This document shows, in pieces, positions 15,040 to 20,069 of a stretch of DNA of 20,069 nucleotides. The notes below the pieces were generated by a model. It saw only the letters and a list, made by a program, of their open reading frames with translations, made no database searches and was not told where the DNA came from. The stretch lies in the NCBI GenBank assembly GCA_030019325.1, contig JASEFB010000029.1, positions 1-20,069 of the forward strand, written 5' to 3'. Made by a program: the position numbers and the translations under genes. This stretch comes from an archaeon (GTDB lineage: Archaea > Halobacteriota > Syntropharchaeia > Alkanophagales > Methanospirareceae). The first letter of the stretch is position 1. Every line of letters starts with the position of its first letter.

Positions 15040-15076
15040 AAAACTCTGCTCCAGCCTCTTTCCAGAGCAGAGTTTT
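15040..15076 (-). terminator. Strong intrinsic-type terminator hairpin
   Basis: AAAACTCTGCTC (15040-15051) pairs perfectly with GAGCAGAGTTTT (15065-15076): a 12-bp stem with a 13-nt loop. On the minus strand it is followed by a T-rich run (TTTTGTTTTTTT). It lies downstream of the transporter remnant and would stop transcription of that gene. The plus-strand side also has a short T run, so it may work both ways. Confidence 0.7.
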
Positions 15077-15128
15077 ATTTCGTGTAACGTTTTTGCCATA
15101 ACGATGTTACTGACGCCAACTTCGCACG

Positions 15129-15392
15129 CTATGTTACAGGACCATTCGGAGCTATGATTTTCCCATATACCTCGTTGAGCACTTGCGCGAGCGCAGTGTA
15201 TACCGCCGAAAGCCCGCAGATGATTCCCTCGTAACCTGCAATGCGCAGTATCACGGTACTGCCAGTGGCCTCGCTCAGCACCAAGAGGAAGAACAGCAAC
15301 GCCAATGACGCAAATACAAACTGTAGCGCTCTGTTGAGTTTTAGTGTGCCGATGAACATCACCGCTGTGAATAGCCCCCACATAAAGAGCAT
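15129..15392 (-). pseudogene. C-terminal half of a GPR1/FUN34/YaaH (SatP) acetate/succinate transporter
   Basis: The 87 residues match the last three membrane helices and tail of the family: MWGLFTAVMFIGTLKLNRALQFVFASLALLFFLL, a third helix region, and the strongly conserved AGYEGIICGLSAVYTALAQVLNE ending. Full transporters have about 190-200 residues and six helices, with the NPAPLGL signature near the N-terminus; all of that is missing. A TAA lies immediately upstream of the first ATG, so no longer form exists. What replaces the 5' half is the AT-rich promoter region of the divergent 298-residue gene. It is probably a dead remnant, though a TATA-like sequence abuts the ATG. Confidence 0.75.
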
Positions 15393-15412
15393 TTATATAA
15401 AAACATTGGTTG

Positions 15413-15421
15413 TTTATATAA
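15413..15421 (+). promoter_or_regulatory. TATA box of the 298-residue gene
   Basis: TTTATATAA at 15413-15421 occurs again at 15392-15400. Either could place a transcription start near 15420-15448, giving a leader of 50-80 bases with GGGAGAAGGGAG ahead of the ATG at 15500. Confidence 0.45.
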
Positions 15422-15499
15422 GCATAGAGATTTTAGAAAAGTTTTTAAAAAAGTGAAACAGATGGATGATAGAACCTTTCGGGAGAAGGGAGCGTAGAG

Positions 15500-16396
15500 A
15501 TGGTGGACAAATTCAATGAGAAGGCAAATGCATTAGCTACTGAATATTGGCGATTGAAAGAGATAACCGCCGACAAAACAGGTGAAAATAGGTTAGCAGA
15601 GATAGAGAAGCTCTTGGAGAAGGGGATTGGAGGAAGGTTAAGGGAAAACTTGGATGCAGAAGCGAAGCGGCTAAGACAAGAGATGGAAGAGAGAAGCAAC
15701 GCATTTATGAGGCTTGAAGACGTTAAAAAAGAAATATTGGAGCTCACAGCGGAATTAGCTCCAAACTTAGACCTCTTTGATGATAACTTCTTCCCCTACG
15801 ATAGCGAGCACGAGACGATTTCTGAAGAGTATTTCTCCGCTCTCACCGAGATCTTTTTTGGTACGCCCTCGCCAAGTATTCAATTCAAAGTGGCTACTCT
15901 CTCTAAGGATGGAATAAAAATTACTTCATCCGGCGGAAATTCGTCTTTGAAAGTCTTGGAGTATGCAATAATGATAATTCAGGAGACAGCGAAGAAGATG
16001 CTCGGCATGGAGAATAATATAGATAAGAGTTGTCTGCTACTTAAGCAAAATGAATATGCTCTTATTGCATTAGGGGTATTGCTCAAAGAGGGGAGGCGGC
16101 TGGAGATGGAGGAGATAAAAGAGATCTCCCACAGGGAAGATAAGGAGTATAAAGACCTGGTGAGTGATGTTTATGATAAAGAGCTGGTTAATGGGGTCGC
16201 CTATTTAGTGAGCGCCGAATGGGAATATGGCCTGGTGAAGGAATATAATGGCAAATATGAAGCGACAGACTTTGGCGAATGGGTATGGAGGATCTGTACT
16301 GCCGAAGTGAGCACCGAAGAGTGGAGGAAGGGGAAAAAAGATATTCCACGAGCGGGCTTGAATCTTCATAAGATCTTAAAGTTTATAAGAAAGTAA
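15500..16396 (+). CDS. Unknown helical cytoplasmic protein, first gene of the CetZ neighbourhood
   Basis: I do not recognise this 298-residue protein. It has no signal peptide or membrane segment. Residues 1-90 are strongly charged and helical (repeated EIEKLLEKG, RQEMEERSNAFMRLEDVKKEILELTAEL) and are likely a coiled coil. The middle (about 95-160) is acidic, with DLFDDNFFPYDSEHETISEEY and a strand pair (IQFKVATLSKDGIKITSSGG). The C-terminal 110 residues look like a winged-helix-type region: EYALIALGVLLKEGRRLEMEEIKEISHRE, then WEYGLVKEYNGKYEATDFGEWVW. The next gene (PRC-barrel) starts 19 bases downstream, so they form an operon. A role in cell shape or chromosome organisation is only a guess from context. 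Confidence 0.8.
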   Translation: MVDKFNEKANALATEYWRLKEITADKTGENRLAEIEKLLEKGIGGRLRENLDAEAKRLRQEMEERSNAFMRLEDVKKEILELTAELAPNLDLFDDNFFPYDSEHETISEEYFSALTEIFFGTPSPSIQFKVATLSKDGIKITSSGGNSSLKVLEYAIMIIQETAKKMLGMENNIDKSCLLLKQNEYALIALGVLLKEGRRLEMEEIKEISHREDKEYKDLVSDVYDKELVNGVAYLVSAEWEYGLVKEYNGKYEATDFGEWVWRICTAEVSTEEWRKGKKDIPRAGLNLHKILKFIRK

Positions 16397-16415
16397 AGCA
16401 AATAAGAGAGAAGAA

Positions 16416-17120
16416 ATGTGGGGGAAGAAGAGAAAGAAAGAAGAGAAGGAGAAGGTAATTGCTTACCTCCGATCGAGATTATTCCCGTGGAATTTTATCC
16501 TGGAGGAAGTTGAAGAAGATGCTGTAACACACTTCATCCCCTATGCGATCCAGATGTGTGAGGCAAAAGGGATAGAGAAGAGATCGGTGGGTAAAGGGGA
16601 GGTAAAAGAGGTGATTACGAAGGAGGTGAAAGATGCAGTGAATGATTATCTATTCGATCCGAGGGATAAAGAGATGATAAAGATGCATGGTGAATTCGCA
16701 TCTATCTATCCCTTTGCATTCTCGCAGTGTTTAGCGTATACCATTTTATACCGGCTTGGACTCGAGATGGGAGCTGTGGTGGATGTAAAAGCGATTAGTG
16801 AATTGTTAGGGCTTGATATAAATGAAATAAAACGCAAGGAGTTCTTTATCCAGGACTTGATATCGAGAAGAGGAAATAGAGCGGTGAAGGTGTTTGGTAA
16901 ATCTATAATGGATAAAAAAGTTATAACGGCAGAGGGAGATTTTATAGGAAGTGTGGGTGATCTTATTTTTGCTGAGGGAACAGGACTGGTGGAGGGATTA
17001 ATAGTGAATCACCAAAAAGGCTCGGAGTTGATGAAAAGCCGGATATCCATGAATGATGTGCGTTTAAATATGTATAGTAAGAATATTGTTATCAAATACT
17101 CAAATTACGCTAAAAAGTGA
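16416..17120 (+). CDS. PRC-barrel protein with helical N-terminal domain
   Basis: The C-terminal part (about residues 158-230) has PRC-barrel features: VFGKSIMDKKVITAEGDFIGSVGDLIFAEGTGLVEGLIVNH, ending KSRISMNDVRLNMYSKNIVIKY. The first 155 residues are helical and basic (MWGKKRKKEEKEK) and not assignable. PRC-barrel domains act as small protein-interaction modules; in archaea, CdvA and the haloarchaeal FtsZ-associated proteins CdpB1/CdpB2 carry them. Because the next gene encodes a CetZ-type tubulin, I infer that this is a filament-associated or division-associated protein. It follows the helical protein by 19 bases. A separate promoter lies 6 bases downstream of its stop, so the pair and cetZ are probably distinct transcription units. 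Confidence 0.78.
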   Translation: MWGKKRKKEEKEKVIAYLRSRLFPWNFILEEVEEDAVTHFIPYAIQMCEAKGIEKRSVGKGEVKEVITKEVKDAVNDYLFDPRDKEMIKMHGEFASIYPFAFSQCLAYTILYRLGLEMGAVVDVKAISELLGLDINEIKRKEFFIQDLISRRGNRAVKVFGKSIMDKKVITAEGDFIGSVGDLIFAEGTGLVEGLIVNHQKGSELMKSRISMNDVRLNMYSKNIVIKYSNYAKK

Positions 17121-17126
17121 GACGAA

Positions 17127-17141
17127 CCGAAAGTTATATAT
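17127..17141 (+). promoter_or_regulatory. BRE/TATA promoter of cetZ
   Basis: CCGAAAG followed by TTATATAT is a textbook archaeal BRE plus TATA box. Transcription should start near 17160, leaving a leader of about 70 bases. AAGGGGGG lies a few bases before the ATG at 17233 as the ribosome-binding site. Both signals are strong, suggesting high expression. Confidence 0.7.
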
Positions 17142-17232
17142 GTCGTCGCTTACTTTTGGAAATCGGAGGAGGCGAATCACTGGTATTAATAAAAGAGAAA
17201 TATAAGAGATAAAGAAGAAAGGGGGGTATAAA

Positions 17233-18384
17233 ATGCGTGTATTTGTGATAGGCTATGGGCAAGCCGGAGGAAGAGTTGCGGATACCTTTGTAGATTATGC
17301 TAAGAAGACGGGGCAGAAATTCGTGGCTCGTGCACTGGCTATTAATACAGCGCGGGCAGATTTGATGGGACTGAAGAATATACCAATGGAAGATAGATTG
17401 CTTATAGGGGAGTCACTCACGAAGGGACATGGGATAGGGGCAGATAACGAATTAGGCGCGCAGGTTGCCACTGATGAAGTTTATACAATACAGAGTGCGA
17501 TAGATAAGCGGGGGACACATCAGGTGGATGCCTTCCTGATAATAGCGGGTTTAGGAGGCGGAACCGGGTCTGGAGGTGCGCCGGTCTTGGCCAGAAGGTT
17601 GAAGAAGTTATACGAGGAGCCGGTTTATGGCTTAGGGATTCTGCCTGCGAAGGATGAGGGGAGCTTATATTCGTTAAATGCTGCGAGAAGCCTGATGACT
17701 TTTGTGAATGAGGTGGACAATCTTTTCCTTTTTGACAATGATGCGTGGAAGAAGGGAGGAGAGAGTATAAAAGAAGCATTTGCGGACATAAATGAAGAGA
17801 TTGTGAGGAGATTCGGGATATTGTTTGGCGCAGGGGAAGCGAATGAAGTGGGGCAGATGGTAGTCGATGCGGCTGAGGTGATCAACACACTTAAAGGAGG
17901 CGGGATATCAACGATAGGCTATGCATCGGAAGAAATAGAGAGTAAAGGATTTATAAAGAAGTTCTTTGGTAAAAAAGGGACCATAGAGGGGCTGGATACG
18001 GTTACACGGATCACCTCTTTGGTGAGGCGAGCGGTAGCAGGCAGATTAACGATCCCATGTGATGTTTCAACTGCGGAGAAGGCATTGATAATCGCCGCAG
18101 GACCACCCAACGAGTTAAGTAGGAAGGGTATAGAGAAGTCAAAGGTGCGGATCGAGGAGATGATAAGAGGCAAAGAAGTAAGGGGCGGCGATTTCCCACT
18201 TGTAAGGGGGCAGCATGTCTCAACGATCGTTCTGTTTGCAGGCGTATCGGGGGTCCCGAGGATAAAAGAGTTACAAGAGATTGGCACGGAGGCACAAGAG
18301 AAGATAAAAGAGGTATCAAGTGAGAAAGAGAAAGAGTACAAGGAGTTGATGGATTCCAACGGTGCAATAAAGCCTTTGTTCTGA
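17233..18384 (+). CDS. cetZ: CetZ-type tubulin-superfamily GTPase
   Basis: The protein matches the archaeal CetZ family of cytoskeletal GTPases that control cell shape. Nucleotide-binding loop T1 is IGYGQAGGRV at the N-terminus, followed by ALAINTARADLMGL and GHGIGADNELGAQ. The tubulin signature GGGTGSGGAP lies at about residues 108-117, with PVYGLGILPAKDEGSLYSLNAARS and LFDNDAWKK after it. The second domain contains EINTLKGGG-like and VAGRLTIPCDVSTAEKALIIAAGPPNELSRKGIE, and the C-terminus has VRGGDFPLVRGQHVSTIVLFAGVSGVPRIKELQ, both typical of CetZ. The 383 residues match the family length, and the short tail (GAIKPLF) may bind partners. FtsZ proper has a different middle section, so CetZ is the better call. 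The gene has its own promoter and is followed 26 bases later by the membrane-anchored protein gene. Confidence 0.92.
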   Translation: MRVFVIGYGQAGGRVADTFVDYAKKTGQKFVARALAINTARADLMGLKNIPMEDRLLIGESLTKGHGIGADNELGAQVATDEVYTIQSAIDKRGTHQVDAFLIIAGLGGGTGSGGAPVLARRLKKLYEEPVYGLGILPAKDEGSLYSLNAARSLMTFVNEVDNLFLFDNDAWKKGGESIKEAFADINEEIVRRFGILFGAGEANEVGQMVVDAAEVINTLKGGGISTIGYASEEIESKGFIKKFFGKKGTIEGLDTVTRITSLVRRAVAGRLTIPCDVSTAEKALIIAAGPPNELSRKGIEKSKVRIEEMIRGKEVRGGDFPLVRGQHVSTIVLFAGVSGVPRIKELQEIGTEAQEKIKEVSSEKEKEYKELMDSNGAIKPLF

Positions 18385-18410
18385 GATAGGAGAGAAAACA
18401 GGTGATATCG

Positions 18411-19274
18411 GTGAAAATAAACCTTTTCTTAGAAAAGAAAGCTTTAGCAAAGAAACTATTATTTTTTCTAATATTGGCGCTTTTTTTGACGCTGATAATG
18501 AGCGTAAGCGTTGCGACAGAGAGTCCAAATCCACAGTTTGTAGTTGTCAAATCAGAGCATATAGACTATGACAAGGTATCTGGAACAGAAATGGTGAAAA
18601 ATGGCAGTAAAGTTTCCATAGAAGTTGTGTTAACCAACTTTAGCAAGGTGGTAGAAGGGAATAAGTCTGAACTAATTTTTCATTCAGATTTGGGGGTGTT
18701 ACCCAGCATAATCGTGGATGAAATACCCAGAGAATATAAAACTCCCTTCGTTGTAGATCATAGAACAGTTAAAGAAGTAAAAGTAACACTATCAGGGGAC
18801 GCCCCGGAAGTGAATAAGCGAAGAGAAAATGTTACGCTGTTGAACATAACGCAGAAGATAAAGGAAGAAAAAGATTCGGTGATAGATATAAAACGAGATG
18901 TCTCCTCACGGGCAATAGAAGATGCCCTTAGCATGTGGTACGAAGCAAACGAGACGATAGCGAAAGCGAATGAGGCAGTTGTTAACGCTGAAGAGGCGGG
19001 CCTTAACGTAGTTGGTGCGAAGGTTAGCCTTGAATTGGCTAATGAACATCTGAACAATTCTCTGCGGTTATATAGCGAAGGCAAGCCAGAAGAGGCATTA
19101 GAAGCAGCTAATAAGGCTTTGAATTACGCTAAAGAGGCAGAGGATAAAGCAAGAGCGGCAATAGGGGGCAAAAGAAAAGGGAATGTTGCTATTATCGCCG
19201 CCGTGGTCGTGATTGCAATTGTGGCATTGCTCCTTGTAATACAAAAAAGGAGAAGGAAACGGGGGATATTTTAA
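18411..19274 (+). CDS. Secreted coiled-coil protein anchored by a C-terminal membrane helix, cetZ operon
   Basis: I do not recognise the family. Residues from the start to about 35 form a signal peptide (basic KKALAKKLL, then LFFLILALFLTLIMSVSVA). An extracytoplasmic beta-rich domain follows (about 40-145: FVVVKSEHIDYDKVSG, KVSIEVVLTNFSKV, VKEVKVTLSGDAPEV), then a long alanine-rich helical region (about 155-255, heptad-like NEAVVNAEEAGLNV, ALEAANKALNYAKEAEDKARAAI). The end is a single membrane helix (VAIIAAVVVIAIVALLLVI) and the basic tail QKRRRKRGIF. Several NxS/T sites (NFS, NVT, NIT, NET, NNS) suit glycosylation. GGTGAT at 18401 is a strong ribosome-binding match for the GTG at 18411; a GTG at 18402 is the alternative. 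The short gap to cetZ implies co-transcription. Confidence 0.78.
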   Translation: MKINLFLEKKALAKKLLFFLILALFLTLIMSVSVATESPNPQFVVVKSEHIDYDKVSGTEMVKNGSKVSIEVVLTNFSKVVEGNKSELIFHSDLGVLPSIIVDEIPREYKTPFVVDHRTVKEVKVTLSGDAPEVNKRRENVTLLNITQKIKEEKDSVIDIKRDVSSRAIEDALSMWYEANETIAKANEAVVNAEEAGLNVVGAKVSLELANEHLNNSLRLYSEGKPEEALEAANKALNYAKEAEDKARAAIGGKRKGNVAIIAAVVVIAIVALLLVIQKRRRKRGIF

Positions 19275-19301
19275 CCTTTTAGAAGCAGAAGCGGAAAGTA
19301 C

Positions 19302-19331
19302 CTTTTAAAGAAAAAATCCATTTAAATGGAT
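19302..19331 (+). promoter_or_regulatory. Promoter and candidate self-operator of the winged-helix gene
   Basis: CTTTTAAAG (19302-19310) resembles a TATA box centred about 20 bases before the ATG, so the mRNA is probably leaderless. The perfect 16-base palindrome ATCCATTTAAATGGAT (19316-19331) covers the predicted transcription start and the ATG itself. A dimeric winged-helix protein bound here would block its own transcription. Confidence 0.5.
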
Positions 19332-19604
19332 ACAAAGGAAAGATATCATCCAAATGCATACTTAGCGCGTAGAAGAAATGTTACAAAGGGATTAAAGGCG
19401 AGAACGAAGATTCTTGCGGTGATGGATAGGATAAACGCGCTCACTATCAAAGAAGTTTCACGATTAGCAGTTCTCAGTTATTCCTCTTCCCTTCATCATT
19501 TGCGCTTGTTGGAGGACGAAGAAATACTGAAGCGAGAGGGGAAGAGGCCATATAAATGGAAAATAACGGGAAAAGGACAGAAGAGCCTGGATCAATTAAA
19601 CTGA
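19326..19604 (+). CDS. Small winged-helix DNA-binding regulator (ArsR-like)
   Basis: The 92-residue protein is a single winged helix-turn-helix domain. A basic arm (YLARRRNVTKGLKARTK) leads into a helix, then LTIKEVSRLAVLSYSSSLHHLRLLEDEEILKREGKRPYKWKITGKGQKSLDQL. The SYSSSLHHLRLLEDEEIL segment is the recognition helix followed by the wing, as in ArsR/MarR-type archaeal regulators. No metal-binding cysteines are present. The start is within a perfect palindrome that may be its own operator. It lies 51 bases after the membrane-protein gene and may control the CetZ cluster; this is inference from position. Confidence 0.8.
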   Translation: MDTKERYHPNAYLARRRNVTKGLKARTKILAVMDRINALTIKEVSRLAVLSYSSSLHHLRLLEDEEILKREGKRPYKWKITGKGQKSLDQLN

Positions 19605-19686
19605 AATAGTATATCAAAAAGTTTAGTGCTTATTTTAAGGATGTGAGTGAGAGCAAATTTTTATTTTCGGGGGTTATAGTATAAAA

Positions 19687-19694
19687 TTTATATA
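19687..19694 (+). promoter_or_regulatory. TATA box of the tRNA-Ser gene
   Basis: TTTATATA lies about 40 bases before the mature tRNA 5' end, placing transcription start near 19715 and a short 5' leader for RNase P to remove. Confidence 0.5.
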
Positions 19695-19731
19695 CCAAAG
19701 CCAAAGGAGGAATTAGCAAGCAACCAATGAT

Positions 19732-19816
19732 GTCGGGATAGCCAAGAGGTTAAGGCGGTGGGTTGCTAACCCACTTCCCCTAACGGGGAGCGAGGGTTCG
19801 AATCCCTCTCCCGGCG
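19732..19816 (+). tRNA. tRNA-Ser (anticodon GCU)
   Basis: The 85-base gene folds as a class II tRNA. The acceptor stem is GTCGGGA/TCCCGGC, the D arm has the loop AAGAGGTTA, and the anticodon arm is GTGGG-TTGCTAA-CCCAC with anticodon GCT. A long variable arm follows (TCCCC-TAAC-GGGGA), then a T arm with GGTTCGAATCC and discriminator G. The long variable arm and GCU anticodon identify serine (AGU/AGC codons). CCA is not encoded. No intron is visible. Confidence 0.95.
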
Positions 19817-19819
19817 CTT

Positions 19820-20069
19820 ATGCTAAATCCAATCTCATTCATATATGAGGTAATCTTGAAAAGAGAGATAGTGAAATCCCCCATTCCTATGAATCATATC
19901 CTTCTTGTCCTGGATGATACCGACCTTCTCTCCGATACGGTGGGGATGGAAAAGCTAAGGCACTTCATAAAGTGGTGCTATGCACTGAAAATACCTATTG
20001 TAAGTGTTTACATCAGCGTTATCCAGGACGGGATGGATAGAAGATTATTTGAAAGAGCATATTCCCATC
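19820..20069 (+). CDS. Divergent cis-prenyltransferase (UppS-like) homologue, 3' end outside window
   Basis: The frame starts at an ATG three bases after the tRNA and is open to the window end: MLNPISFIYEVILKREI, then PMNHILLVLDDTDLL, and KLRHFIKWCYALKIPIVSVYIS. The layout (N-terminal helix with KREI, HxxxxxD strand, helix, cysteine helix, VxVYxxS strand) matches cis-prenyltransferases such as UppS, which build the polyprenyl carriers used for glycosylation. In active enzymes the loop after the Asp reads DGNxRW and binds pyrophosphate; here it is DDTDLLSD, losing the Asn and Arg. That loss suggests a non-catalytic partner subunit, as NgBR/Nus1 is to DHDDS in eukaryotes. The call rests on only 83 residues. 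Confidence 0.6.
   Translation, partial: MLNPISFIYEVILKREIVKSPIPMNHILLVLDDTDLLSDTVGMEKLRHFIKWCYALKIPIVSVYISVIQDGMDRRLFERAYSH

Noticed and set aside
15013..15381. Minus-strand frame of 122 codons overlapping the transporter remnant
   Set aside because: It runs through the terminator hairpin and is in a different frame from the recognisable transporter sequence.
17233..18384. Assignment as FtsZ (cell-division ring)
   Set aside because: The signature is shared, but the middle blocks (NTARADLMGL, GHGIGADNELGA, FDNDAWKK) and the VRGGDFP region fit CetZ better.

Overview
The window is archaeal chromosome, most likely from a euryarchaeote of the methanogen/ANME (methane- or alkane-oxidising) part of the tree. 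The evidence is a coenzyme F420 ligase (CofE), an archaeal ATP-dependent DNA ligase, a CetZ-type tubulin, a PRC-barrel protein, a tungsten-type aldehyde:ferredoxin oxidoreductase with a polyferredoxin partner, TATA/BRE promoters with short leaders, and a tRNA-Ser gene with no encoded CCA. A more exact placement (for example Methanophagales or Syntrophoarchaeales) is only a guess.

Layout. 1-1188 (minus): the 5' part of a HAD hydrolase overlapping an N-terminally truncated APH-like kinase. 1242-2938 (plus): a TM-helix channel-like protein translationally coupled to an MscS channel. 3030-4751 (plus): an alpha-glucan phosphorylase. 4804-7826 (minus): AOR, a four-cluster ferredoxin and CofE. 7907-10555 (plus): a Trm112-like zinc protein, a DUF7524-like membrane protein and CTP synthase PyrG. 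10556-12780 is a patchwork zone: an orphan DUF2283 gene, a second diverged 3' end of pyrG, a metallophosphoesterase carrying a repeat insertion, and hicB with a broken hicA. 12781-14973: DNA ligase and, convergently, a GNAT acetyltransferase. 15129-15392: the C-terminal half of an acetate/succinate transporter. 15500-19604 (plus): a candidate cytoskeletal cluster with an unknown helical protein, a PRC-barrel protein, CetZ, a coiled-coil membrane-anchored protein and a small winged-helix regulator. 19732-20069: tRNA-Ser(GCU) and the start of a divergent cis-prenyltransferase homologue.

The most notable features are two unrelated repeats that have entered coding sequence without breaking the frame. 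One is a run of four GC-rich hairpins (7-bp or 6-bp stems, 3-nt loops) inside pyrG, which has a sister copy in inverse orientation in the intergenic region 750 bases upstream. The other is an AT-rich inverted repeat of TGGGATT words inside the phosphoesterase gene. The pyrG 3' end is also present twice, and the two copies differ mainly at synonymous sites. This points to a transferred or recombined 3' end rather than a fresh duplication.

Working together: AOR, the polyferredoxin and CofE form a redox/cofactor cluster that probably feeds reduced ferredoxin. The two MscS-type proteins handle osmotic pressure. The CetZ cluster plausibly controls cell shape, with the PRC-barrel and membrane-anchored proteins as candidate partners. 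Several genes are decayed or cut (the APH-like kinase, hicA, the transporter, the second pyrG end), so the region looks recombinationally active.
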